In this document: piece after piece, positions 23,406 through 32,664 of the stretch
Position numbering within the stretch: the stretch's first letter is position 1
How the letters are laid out: each line of letters starts with the position of its first letter
NCBI GenBank assembly: GCA_020137815.1
Contig: CM035351.1
Location: 1,966,909-2,030,908, forward strand
Reading direction: 5' to 3'
Source: Hormiphora californensis
Lineage: Eukaryota > Ctenophora > Tentaculata > Cydippida > Pleurobrachiidae
DNA length: 64,000 bases
Program-made: the position numbers and the translations under genes
Notes under the pieces: model-generated
Database searches by the model: none
What the model was told of the DNA's origin: nothing
Seen by the model: the letters and a program-made list of their open reading frames with translations, nothing else

Positions 23406-24131
23406 CCCCGGGGGGCAAAAAAGGGGGGGGAAAAAAAAAAAAAAAAAAAAAAAAAAAACCCCCCCCCCCAAAAAACGGGGGCCCCCTCCTCCCTCCCTCC
23501 CCTCACCAGCCCCCCCTTCTTTTCCTCTCCCCCTCACACAGCCCCCCCCCTTTCTCCCCCCCTCACACGGCCCTCCCTTCTCTCTCCCTCCTCAAAAGCC
23601 CCACCCCCAGGTTAAAACTCTAAAGGACCGAATCCAGTCCCTGGAGGACCGGATGCACCAGGTTTCCGAGACACCAGATTTCGATGACGTAATAAGCGAT
23701 GATGATGACAAGACGACTTCATGAATGAGGATGATGATGATTTCCTCCTCGATGATGACGATGATGACGATTTGAATCTTAGTAAAGGGGTGGGTATATT
23801 TTTAATTTAATTCCCAGTCTGACCCCACGATTCACAAAACCCAAAACTCACAGATACATTTACTTTTGTTAAAAACAAAAATTTTCTGCCTTGTTCTTTT
23901 AACATGATGGACTACTTGAAGTATTCCATAATTTAACACTGCTATATCCTCCCAGGTTCACGGCATGGTGCGGCAGCTCACTCATCCCCCTCCCCACCAC
24001 CCGCACCCGTCCGGAATGGAGGCAAGAAGAAGCGACAAAGGGAGCCGGAAAAACCCGGGGATCTTAAAACCCGCTCTGATATATTGCTGCTCGAGAAATT
24101 AAACCCGGGGTACCATGGAAAAGTTGAGTAA
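9085..24131 (+). CDS. MYO18: Myosin-XVIII heavy chain (MYO18A-like), N-terminal half of motor not present
   Basis: Eighteen GT-AG exons: 9085-9209, 9387-9564, 10450-10657, 10784-10949, 11235-11700, 11785-11844, 11947-12141, 12252-12392, 12538-12747, 12918-13053, 13451-13584, 17328-17483, 17761-17970, 18332-18445, 19103-19262, 19580-20254, 23611-23793, 23956-24131. All phases agree except for two single-base shifts. Class XVIII is diagnosed by switch II reading DMPGFQ instead of DxxGFE, then KGLFWILDEE, DCTGWLHQAR, HFVHCFTP, FADFRRQFEVL, the IQ/neck WSWWKMFLRVKPLIHV, and a long coiled coil. Class XVIII motors are known to be poor ATPases that tether actin to Golgi or cortex. Odd points: no P-loop or switch I exons are visible upstream; exon 15 has one extra base near 19223 (phase demands 159, observed 160); exon 17 lacks one base near 23715 in an acidic Asp-rich stretch. 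About 1,230 residues are seen. Confidence 0.85.
10122..10201. repeat. (GA)n microsatellite in a myosin intron
   Basis: GA dinucleotide array in the 0.9 kb intron between the second and third visible myosin exons. The intron also contains several poly-G runs (9678-9690, 9727-9738). Confidence 0.9.
13077..13157. repeat. (GTTT)n microsatellite
   Basis: GTTT array with ATTT and GCTT variants in a myosin intron, 20 bases after a donor site. Confidence 0.9.
13883..14911 (-). CDS. Single-pass membrane protein with PAN/apple-like and beta-trefoil-like ectodomain, nested in myosin intron
   Basis: Two minus-strand exons, 14320-14911 and 13883-14139. The proposed junction rebuilds a Gly codon (TTG G|GA TCC) in matching phase 1; the donor GTTCGG is weak. 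The signal peptide is MILPLLIFTATSTTQA. A Cys-rich PAN/apple-like module follows (residues about 17-95, with CLKYCNHTLLCNSVTF), then a region with paired cysteines (RRCLATENATAIVWRTC ... FFFAFLAPCNAT) that recalls a ricin-type beta-trefoil. A transmembrane helix (GFMVAICVLGSLVALLGVVV) and short basic tail close the protein. Such proteins are usually cell-surface adhesion or carbohydrate-binding receptors; the exact role is unknown. The gene lies opposite to the myosin gene in its 3.7 kb intron and next to a foldback element. Acceptor-like CCTGTAG lies 8 bases before the ATG. Confidence 0.65.
15091..16430. mobile_element. Foldback transposon with 0.66 kb inverted repeats and TTCT target duplication
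   Basis: Two arms (15091-15750 and 15770-16430) are near-perfect reverse complements around a 19-base spacer. Termini are CACGGCGTGCC...GGCACGCCGTG. Both flanks show TTCT (15087-15090 and 16431-16434), a likely 4-bp target-site duplication. A few differences between arms (for example the 7 versus 8 base T/A run by the outer third, and GGGTCAAAA versus GGATCAAAA) show that it is not one read folded on itself. The 115-125 codon frames occur identically in both arms and are probably spurious. No transposase. Confidence 0.85.
16435..17327. other. Myosin intron remainder, no feature recognised
   Basis: Mixed-composition intron sequence between the foldback element and the next coiled-coil exon. 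I see no open coding segment with supporting motifs. Confidence 0.5.
18005..18085. repeat. Small hairpin of a 'TACGTCCGAACC' family
   Basis: GGTTCGGACGTA and TACGTCCGAACC face each other around a short AT-rich loop, followed by GTTTATCTTGAACCCCCC. The same TATACGTCCGAACCATTTATC string occurs at about 3,850-3,885 next to the GPCR 3' end. Confidence 0.55.
18650..19102 (+). repeat. Nine tandem copies of a 3' splice site plus exon start (myosin)
   Basis: CTCTCTCAG followed by TGGGAGATGGAGGCAGGATC recurs nine times, with AG ends at 18658, 18716, 18771, 18824, 18880, 18936, 18992, 19049 and 19102 (spacing 53-58 bp). Each unit carries a polypyrimidine tract, a perfect AG acceptor and about 30 bases of coding sequence (WEMEAGSLRTQ). 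Only the last copy continues into the true exon. The units differ by a few substitutions (GGACCC, GTACCC, CTGACCC). Confidence 0.95.
20634..21593 (+). CDS. Retrotransposon ORF1-type protein, intact, inside myosin intron
   Basis: An intronless 319-residue frame. The middle is a coiled coil (about 110-165, rich in E/Q/L). The C-terminal half resembles the RNA-binding domain of ORF1 proteins of CR1/L2-like non-LTR retrotransposons: CNIVIYGLTDSPGDKEELL, AQRLGRFTAGQTRPMKISL, FSRVYISPDLTSEERVARA, then a basic end. The same C-terminal pattern occurs in broken form at 49,058-49,456. It lies on the same strand as the myosin gene, preceded by a (CT)n tract (20,513-20,550) and an acceptor-like TTTATAG at 20609. 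No reverse transcriptase follows; downstream sequence is degraded. It could be an element remnant or a captured gene. Confidence 0.65.
   Translation: MNENPRVKVNGNRSLSDIELENIHVNTVEMVEALMTMAGTRPTTGVFDGEYNGAEESLWDSLSTPSKYKIEKVSHKDLVDWVEMAGKLLIERVYPVMRSQYSVARKCSGVEKKLVERQEELISAQRALVGAQAQLVKLQEQLLEKREEVITDVKTTAKEEMRSFSTVLRKECETSLAPQRIQRAVAAASEDRSCNIVIYGLTDSPGDKEELLPELWTTLAEKPLVKSAQRLGRFTAGQTRPMKISLASKEMQSCILGKKTRLRQSELFSRVYISPDLTSEERVARAVLVKKLKEEKVRSPGKSFRIKGGEVVEVSSGTQ
21760..23600. other. Low-quality, homopolymer-inflated intron sequence
   Basis: Runs such as A/G/C tracts of 8-20 bases (for example 23360-23470) alternate abruptly. 22,740-23,100 looks more normal. No gene can be read. The next myosin exon starts cleanly at 23611. 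Confidence 0.7.
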
Positions 24132-24455
24132 CCGGGTAACCCGTGGTAACAAGACTGACAGCAAGACATTCGAGATAGTGAAATGTGAGAACTCTTTTGG
24201 AACTTTTTTAATTGTAATATGAGAAAGGACGTCGAGCGTGGGCAGCGCCCTGAAAACGAAATTAAAAATGTTTTGTAAAAAAAAAAAATTACAGTTTCCC
24301 ATTTTTGATAAAGGGGGGGATAACAATTTTTTAAATATTAAATTTTTTTTAGGGGTAATTAAAAAAATGGCAAAAAAGAATGGTTTAATTTTTAGACTTT
24401 TATTTGGTTTTGGAGGAGAAAATGATAAGGGGGTTATTTTGGATCTTTTAAAAGG

Positions 24456-24930
24456 GTTTGGTTTTACCCAAAAAAATTTACAAGATTAGGTCATGAAATT
24501 AATTGGACTATTTTTAAATTTTATCAAGGTTCCCGGGGGTTTTGGAGCCTAGCCCCGGGAAGTGTGTTTTGGCATCAAAATACCAAAGCAATTTTTTTTG
24601 GGGGGGTGAGACTTTTCAAAAGTTTTTTGGGTATTTTTTTCATCCGAAGTTCATGGAGGGGTTTTTTTGTACTCAAAATTTCGCAAAAGTGGCCGGAAAA
24701 ACTAATTTTCCTTTCCTTTTTGGGTTTCCCCCCTTTTACAAATTTTTTTAAAAAAAAAAAAATCCATTAAAATTTTTTAAAATGAATAGAAAAAAAAAAA
24801 AAAAATTTTTTTTGAAAAACCCCAAAAAAATTTTTGGGGTTTCCAAAAAAATTTTTCCCTTTTAAATCTTCTGGGTTGATAGTCAGACTAACGAACTTTT
24901 GGTGAAGGCCAACGCTTGTAAAGATCCAAA
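24456..24930. mobile_element. Degraded copy of the 459-bp TA-flanked foldback element
   Basis: Matches the intact element at 59,444-59,902 in order: TTTTACCCA, AGATTAGGTCATG, TCAAGGTTCC, GGGGGTTTTGGAG, GAAGTGTGTTTTGGCATCAAAA, and at the far end GGTGAAGGCCAACGCTTGTAAAGATCC. Homopolymers are lengthened, and the central segment reads in reverse complement compared with the intact copy. Confidence 0.75.
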
Positions 24931-25180
24931 ATGAACACCGTGTAAGTATATACATATTAGAGTCGATAACTACATCAATCATCCTAAATTGTTCTTCCAG
25001 TTGCTGCTCCATTTTTTGGAACTCGGAATCTCTACCTCAAAGCAGGCGGTACTTTTTCGAAGACTGTCCTGAAATACCAATAACGGTGCTTTGAAAAGGG
25101 TCTATGAAAAAGTACCACCATCGTTCGAACAAAAACTTGGACAATTGGGAGGGGTCGATGTAGTTATCGGCTCTTCTAAA

Positions 25181-25490
25181 GGGGGGGGTGACACGTAACA
25201 CTTTGTAACACTTTGTAACATGTAACGTGCACAAAATATTTTTTGCACATGTTACAAAGTGTTACAAACGTTACAAAGTGTTACAAAGTGTTACAAAATG
25301 TTGCAAAATGTTGCAAAATGTTGCAAAAAATGCCCATTTTGTAACATTTTGTAACACTTTGTAACATTTTGTAACATTTTGTAACACTTTGTAACACTTT
25401 GTAACACTTTGTAACATGTAACGTGCACAAAAAGTTTTCTGCACATGTTACAAAGTGTTACAAAGTGTTACGTGTCACCCCCCCCCCCCC
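25181..25490. mobile_element. 310-bp inverted-repeat element with TCTAAA target duplication
   Basis: Termini are G-run plus TGACACGTAACACTTTGTAACA and its reverse complement TGTTACAAAGTGTTACGTGTCA plus C-run. Flanks TCTAAA (25175-25180) and TCTAAA (25491-25496) match. The interior is made almost entirely of TTTGTAACA / TGTTACAAA units in both orientations, with two hairpins around GTGCACAAAA. No coding capacity. Confidence 0.8.
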
Positions 25491-25898
25491 TCTAAATGAG
25501 TATTACGGTGGTGCTGAGGCAATTTGTTAAACAGGACAAACTACGTGCAGTGTGTCTATCTCTAATCGGACAAATATAAGCTCAATTGAGAGATAGAGAG
25601 AGTGAGGGAGAATTTTTCCTGTATATAATAATATCAGTATGTTTCCTCAACATTTTCGTTTTGAAGGCAGAAAGTACACCTCCTTCGCCCCTTTAATCCG
25701 TTGTCAGTTCCTTTGAGTACCCTATCGAATCCTGCCCAGACACCGCCCCAGAAAGGGTGTGAAGTTTGTAACTAGAAATATGTCAACAACCGTTTTTGGC
25801 ATCCGAAACTGCCGAGACTAGCGGATTGTGTTTGTTTCAGGGGTTCGCATCATGCGTGAACTGATTACCCTGATGAAGTGCTGAGAGGAGAGGGTGAG

Positions 25899-25899
<1 letters not shown>

Positions 25900-25977
<78 letters not shown>
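25900..25977. repeat. (GA)n microsatellite
   Basis: GA dinucleotide array. The 25,500-26,230 interval otherwise shows no gene; a short GTCTGGCGGCGCCAGAC palindrome lies at 26,187-26,203. Confidence 0.9.
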
Positions 25978-25980
<3 letters not shown>

Positions 25981-26240
25981 GAGAAAGATGCCAGAGAGAA
26001 GTGTGTTGCCGCTCCCCCCAAGGAACGTTCTGTCCTATCTCATACCTTCTACCGATACATTTCGAAACCCCAGAACATTAATTATTATCTGGCCAACTTT
26101 CTCTCTCAGCATTTCTCTCTCAGTACCTCTCCTGCAACTGGCTTCTTGAGAAATGTGTCCACCTTGGCCTTTTTCGGGGGGCTGTCTGGCGGCGCCAGAC
26201 CCCAATTTGATGATCAGATGGGTCGCGGCGCCAGACAGTC

Positions 26241-27091
26241 GGGGGGGGGGGGGGGCCAACGAATTTTTTATATATTTCCTTAATTTTGGAATTTTTTATA
26301 TATATATAAAAATATATAAAAATATATAAAAATATATAAAAATATATAAAGTTATATAAATAATATATAAAAATATATAAAATATATAAAAATATATAAA
26401 AATATATAAAAATATATAAAATAAACCCTTTTTTCACCCCTTTTACTTTCAAAAAAGGGGATTATTTCCATCTATTGTTCACTTGAATATGTTTCATAGA
26501 GTTAATTTAAGTGTTTGAGAGGGTGATAGCTGTTTTACATAATTGAGAATGTGTTCAAAAGTGAATTATGCACTGTCAAAAGTAGAACTGGTGAAGAGAG
26601 GTTCCGGCCTAATAATATCTACCAGTTTTGGTGTGATTTCAATCATTTTTTGTATGTTGATCCGTGCAGATGTACTAGAACTGGTGAAGAGAGGTTGGGA
26701 TCGCGAAACTAAAAAAACAAATCATTTTTGACGTCATTTTGACGTCATGACGTTATTGACGCGACGTCACGATGTTACAAACGTCACATTGATGACGGAA
26801 AATCATCAGGATTATCTAGATGAAGATGCTGACCAAGTTTGAGATCAATTGAATGATATTTGATCCCGCTATGGCGAAAAACAGCTTTCTGTTTTCACAC
26901 TTTCGGCACAATTTTTTATATATTTTTATATATTTTTTATATATTTTTATATATTTTTATATATTCATATGTATTTTTATATATTTTTATATATTTATAT
27001 ATATATAAAAAATTATGTTTTTTTTTTTCCAAAAAAAAGGTATATAAAATATATAAAAATATATAAAAAATGAGCGTTGGCCCCCCCCCCC
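26241..27091. mobile_element. G-ended inverted-repeat element with TATATAAAAA minisatellites
   Basis: The left end is G15-CCAACG followed by ATTTTTTATATATTT. The right end is the reverse complement, AAATATATAAAAAATGAGCGTTGG-C11. Just inside each end lies a TATATAAAAA array (26,295-26,425 and 26,912-27,070). No clear target duplication was found. Poly-G/C termini are shared with the 25,181 element, hinting at a related family. Confidence 0.6.
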
Positions 27092-27977
27092 TTTTTCCCG
27101 GCCAACCTTTTATTTCTATTTATATTGGGCATATTTTTACAATTCATATTTTCTTGTCAGTGCCTTTCATTGTTCCCTAATTCTATATTCTACTGAATGG
27201 GGGTTGAGGAAAGGGGCCGACTAGACAGCGGGAGCCTTGGCATGTCTGCCTGCAAGGGGAGAGACCGCGGGAGGAGGAATAAAATGTTTATAATAGCTCC
27301 TTTAATTTTTAATTTATGTTGCGAAACAACATGTGTGGTGTGGTGCCTAATGTGTCAGTGTGTTTGAAGGACTACAGGACGTTTCACTTTAATTTTACCA
27401 GATAATTCCAGTGCTATCTTTTTCTATCTTTCTCTCACTCTCTGTTCTGTTTCTCTTTCTTTCTTTCTTTCTTTGTGTCCGAGGAGCTCCTGCGTTCTGA
27501 ATCACACAGCGAGAATTTAATTTGGTCTGCCTCTATTTTGAGGTTTTTATTGGTTCTTCCCTAAGCTATCTATCTGTTTCTCTCTCTATCCCTCTCTCTC
27601 TATCCCTCTCTCTCGTTCTCTCCTCTTTTATCTCTATCTTTTTCTCTCAATTTGCACAAACGGAACGCCCCATTTATTTCTCTCCTCGTGGCCATTCAAC
27701 CTTGACCATATTTTCGCCTCTGATGGTGATGCCCATTCCCAAACACCTTTGGTCCGGGTCTCACGGTTCAGGCTTGCGACTCCATCACCATATTCTCTCT
27801 CAATTGTCTTCTCTCTATCAGATCTATCTATGTTGCATTTCTCCTGTCTTTATATACAGGGTGTTAACCACAACTGGCTTTATATTGTAGTTTCTATCTC
27901 ACGGTGACACTAGGCAGCATGTTGAATCCTATAAAGGGAAATAACACCCGCAAACAATCCGTAGGCCGAGAGGAAGA

Positions 27978-28321
<344 letters not shown>

Positions 28322-28849
28322 ATTCGCCCTTCATTTCCATTTTCTCCCATGACAGCTCACGCCCTCCGGAAACAGCCGGGAGCCCCAGAGATATTGTATC
28401 AGTTAATTGTTTCCACCTGTTTCCAATTATTGTACCCTAATTCTTAGCTTGGTATCTGGAATTTCCCCTTCCCCCCTTTCTTCGGGTTCTTTGTTAACTT
28501 TTTGTACTTTGGGGTTCATGAACACAGTTAGAAGTTTGTGAATCTAAATCACATGTCCTTAGGAGTTCAGTCCATTCCCAATGGGAATGGACTGAACTCT
28601 TTGATTTGACTGTTTGGTGCCGCCAGACCCCGTTTTGATTGTCAAAACTCGAAAGTGCGCTCTGATCGGGTCAGTACCTGTCAGAGCATTGGCCTGACCC
28701 ATTCTCGTTTCTCTCTGCACGCGAGAACTGTGGTCAGGGCATTGGCCTGACAGATCGGTACCGCATAAACTTTATGATGTTTCTAATTCTCTGTTTTGCA
28801 TTAGCCCAGACCTGCAGATAGTTCCACCCCAGATAGTTCCACCTTCACC

Positions 28850-30190
28850 ATGATATCGATGAATACCACCCACCTCTCTGAAACCTGTCAATGGGGCATG
28901 TTCCTAATGGCCATCACCGGACCGGCCATCATCCTAAATCTCTCCGTGGTCTTCTCCCTTCTCATCAACATCCGATCTCTCCCCCCGTACATGTCTCTAG
29001 TACTAAACCTTGCCCTCTCAGACCTTGCCTTCGCGGTAGCAGGCTTTTCAATCCGAGGCCCGGGACTGATCTACCGTGACTTTTATAAGCAGAGCGGCAC
29101 CACGGTATTCCTCTGCAAGAGTGCCATGTTTTTCTATCTTCCGGTTATAGTCAGTATTAACACAAGCGTCATGCTGCTGACATACGATCGGAGGTGTGCC
29201 ATTAAAACCCCTCTACACCGGGGAATAATGAGATCTAAACGGAAGGTCGCGGAGGCAATCGCCCTATCATGGTTCATGTCCCTGTCAGTTCTGGTGACCT
29301 TGTTAGCTACCGTCCTGGCGGGATTTTCTGGGAACCTATATGATGAACTATTTGGAAGGTGCTCTCTGACTTCTACAACCGGGGGAGAGATCTTCCACTT
29401 TTTCATGTACCTTATCTTTCTCATGATACCTGCGGTGTTTACCCTTGTGTTCTACGCTCAAATTGTGGTGACTCTGTGGGGCTACCGGAAGGCGATTAAA
29501 CAACGAGCTCACTTCACAAGGCGGCATTCCCGGGTTTTTGTGCAACAGGAATTGAAACATGTTGGATCGAAGATAAAGAAGAACACCTTTTTCACGATAA
29601 CAATAATCCTTGTGTTTTACCACCTCACCCTCTTCCCATCCTTCCTACTCCGGGATTGCCCGATGATGATGTCGCTTATTTTTGGACGGGATTTGGAACT
29701 TCCCAGTTCCGTTACCATAGGAACGAGCGTTGCGTTCTACCTCTCAACCCTGACAGACCCTATTGTGTATGGCGTTAGGTCACCTCACATTTTCAAAACT
29801 CTAAAGACAATGATATGGTATGTGAGTCGAGATGAGGATGTTAGTGAATTTGAGAGCAGAGTCAGCTGTCAGAGATCTCTGCTCAGTGGGAGTAGTCTCA
29901 GCAGATCGGGGACCCTCCGGTGCCGGTCCCACCCACCTACAACCGCCATGCCCATACGCGCACGTCGGGCGGGGGTCCGGCAAAGGCCCTCCTCAGCACC
30001 ATCTGTCTCTACAATCACTGAACTACCCAATCTGGCCATACACCGGGGTAGTATACCGGTGGGGGGAATCGGTGGGTTCGCTCGGACACCCGATATTGTC
30101 AGTCCTGTGTTTGTCGCCCTCATGCCCGTGCTAACGCGGGTTAGAATCACCCGAATGAAGTTAAAACGAACACAAACTGCTTCATTTTAA
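28850..30190 (+). CDS. Rhodopsin-family (class A) GPCR, intronless
   Basis: A 446-residue frame with seven hydrophobic helices, first at about residues 15-42. TM2 carries LALSDLAFA; a conserved Cys sits before TM3 (FLCKSAMFF). The DRY position reads DRR in LLTYDRRCAIKTPL, and the NPxxY position reads DPIVY in LTDPIVYG (residue about 304). The basic third loop and the long Ser/Arg-rich tail (about 330-446) are cytoplasmic. These are standard G-protein-coupled receptor hallmarks with the D-variant of TM7 seen in many receptors. Ligand unknown. The single exon and small size are typical of expanded invertebrate receptor families. A 3' splice-like TTTTGCATTAG ends at 28804, 45 bases before the ATG, so a 5'UTR exon boundary is likely. 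Confidence 0.85.
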   Translation: MISMNTTHLSETCQWGMFLMAITGPAIILNLSVVFSLLINIRSLPPYMSLVLNLALSDLAFAVAGFSIRGPGLIYRDFYKQSGTTVFLCKSAMFFYLPVIVSINTSVMLLTYDRRCAIKTPLHRGIMRSKRKVAEAIALSWFMSLSVLVTLLATVLAGFSGNLYDELFGRCSLTSTTGGEIFHFFMYLIFLMIPAVFTLVFYAQIVVTLWGYRKAIKQRAHFTRRHSRVFVQQELKHVGSKIKKNTFFTITIILVFYHLTLFPSFLLRDCPMMMSLIFGRDLELPSSVTIGTSVAFYLSTLTDPIVYGVRSPHIFKTLKTMIWYVSRDEDVSEFESRVSCQRSLLSGSSLSRSGTLRCRSHPPTTAMPIRARRAGVRQRPSSAPSVSTITELPNLAIHRGSIPVGGIGGFARTPDIVSPVFVALMPVLTRVRITRMKLKRTQTASF

Positions 30191-30395
30191 CACAACCATG
30201 ATAAGTTGGGAACTTAATTACGTGACTATAATTATACACACTGGCGTCTGCATTTTACATATAATATATGTGTGTTATGAGAACCGAGTGGGCCGAGACA
30301 ATTCTGACATATATTACTGTCTTTATATGTGACTTTTGCATGATAATATTGTTCCCAAAATATAAATACGCGTTTTTAAAATCCCAGAGTTTTCA

Positions 30396-32170
30396 TTATT
30401 TTTCCGCGTCCACCGTGGTTCGCTGATGAGATCGACTAACGTTAGATATCTCGGCTGGTCGGAAGCCATTGCTGGACTTGAGGGATCCCACCTTTCGGAC
30501 GCCCAGCTCGCCCTCATGGTTGTTGGATTTGCAGCCCAACATCTGCATGGCATTCGTCTTTAATATTAGGAGTTCCTTCCGGTACTTAGTGTTCCGTATG
30601 ATGTAGAGGAGGGGGTTGAAGATGGAGTTCATGTAGATTGTAAAGATCATCATAACCTCCAGGTAGAGATATGCTTGGTTAGCCCCACCCGGGAGGAAGA
30701 TTTTTTAGGGGGGGGGTGGATGAAGAGGAAAAGGGGAGAGAAGAAGAAAAGAGAGAGAAAAAGAGAAGGGGGGGTGAAGAAAAAGGGTTTTTAAGGGTTC
30801 CGGATCGGAGAGGGGGTTGTTTGGGAGAAAAGGGGATAGCTTTTTTGGCTGCAAACTTGGCTAAAAATTTAGTTTTGGACCCAAAAATGCCCCGCCTCAT
30901 TGCTTTTTTTTGTTTTCCTTTTTAAAAAAAAGGGGGTTCAGGGTCTATTTCTTGAAAAAAGATAGCGAGGAAGATAGACCGAGAAAAGTAAGAGGGAAAG
31001 AGAGATAGCCGGGAGGAAATAGAGAGATAGACCGAGAAAATAAAAAAAAGGGTGTCGGGGTAGTTGGGAAAGGACTTTTTTTGTAAGCTTCTGAATGGGT
31101 AGGTACAAAACCCCCCTAATTATACGAACAGTTGTAACTTGCCACTTTGCAGAATTACATTCTAGCTGAGCTGTAGTAGCTCAATTACATGGCAGAGAGA
31201 CATGGAGAATTAGATATGAAACAGTATAGAAAGGGAGGGAATGAAGTATTGAACCTACCCCAAATCATTAACTCTAAATTTAACAAAGTCAAAAAATGTC
31301 ATCCTTTGAACCCGCCCCACTAGGTAAATAACGGGAAGATGTAGCACAATTAAAAATACAAAAGCCAGGATAATTAGTAGAGTGGTAATTACAGCGTTGT
31401 TCTTTGCCCCTTTTTCTTTTCCCCTTGTTTCCCTTCTTTTCTCTCATCCCCCTGGAGAAAGAGAGAAGGAAAGAAGGAGGGGAAGAAAGGATAGGAGGAG
31501 AAGAATAGTTTAAAATTTTTTGAGGAAATTGTGATCATGACTTAAAACCCACCTTTTGATTGCCCCCAATCCAAAAATAAAAGCCGAATTTACGTCTAAA
31601 TTTTGCAACTCTCGGTTGGTTTTTTTTCCCACGGGGGTCCCACAAGCTTTACGTCGCGCTAAAAAGACCACTTTTTTACGACATTACATAGAACCCACCC
31701 TATCTCCCCTAAATATATCTTGTGATGTGGAATGTTCATGAGAGAGTAGCACATGTGGTAAGCCCCCCCCCCCCATTCCTCCCCCGCCCTTCCCACAAAA
31801 AATAAAAACCCATAGTCTGGTCCCCGAGGGTTTATTGAACGTATCATGGGAGCTCTCTAAAGGGCCCCCCTTCTCTCTCCATTTGAAGTGCGTAAAAGGT
31901 TGTGGGTTTCATATATATATATTGGGCACCACTGTAATTCCCCGTTTTTGATAACTCATTATCAACTACAATATTTTCCCCAAAACCCGTAATGTGTCGA
32001 CAAACCCCCACCTCAAATCAAAGACCCGGGTTTTTAAAAATTTAAAACAGGGTCGTCGGCACCACCCAACAAACGTTATATCTTTGCTTACCGTTGAATG
32101 AGGGCGACTGCCATGTGAGTTGAACAAGCCACGATGATACTGAAGCACAGACAGAATGGTAGGGAGAAGG
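30396..32170 (-). pseudogene. Fragments of a spliced class A GPCR (TM5, TM6, TM7 and tail)
   Basis: Three minus-strand pieces read as consecutive receptor helices. 32092 to about 32170 encodes FSLPFCLCFSIIVACSTHM...ALIQR and ends at a GTAAGC donor (TM5). 31259 to about 31410 encodes NNAVITTLLIILAFVFLIVL (TM6) and ends at GTAGGT. 30396 to about 30685 encodes AYLYLEVMMIFTIYMNSIFN then PLLYIIRNTKYRKELL (TM7, NPLLY) plus an 85-residue tail to a stop. The intron sequence between them is homopolymer-inflated, so the TM7 acceptor cannot be placed and TM1-TM4 are not found. It may be a real gene in damaged assembly rather than a pseudogene. Confidence 0.6.
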
Positions 32171-32602
32171 GAGGAAAAGGCAATTCTTTTCTCCCCTTTC
32201 CAATTATCCTGGGGCGACCTGGGGAGAGGGGAACGGGTTTTTTTCCCTTTTAATGGGAATTGGGGGATTTGGGGTTTTTTTTTTGCCGTTTGTTGACATG
32301 GGGTACCGTACTCCCACTAACCACTCCTATTCCACTCAAAAACCCCCCTTGTAATAAAGAAAAGGGAATGATTCCTAAAGGTAGTCTTGGGGGGCAGTGA
32401 AGAGGTTTTTAGCAAATGGGGCCATTTACTAAAAGCTGAGACACCCTCCTTTGCACATTAAATATAGCTCATTATGACAGTTCTAAAGGAGGGGTTGGTG
32501 CATTTAACCCCCAGACTTTGGTGGTATGATGGCTAGAGATCGTGAGACGTAGTTTATTTCCCCATTAGTGACATTATGTGAGAGGTATACTGGACCGGAG
32601 AA

Positions 32603-32664
<62 letters not shown>

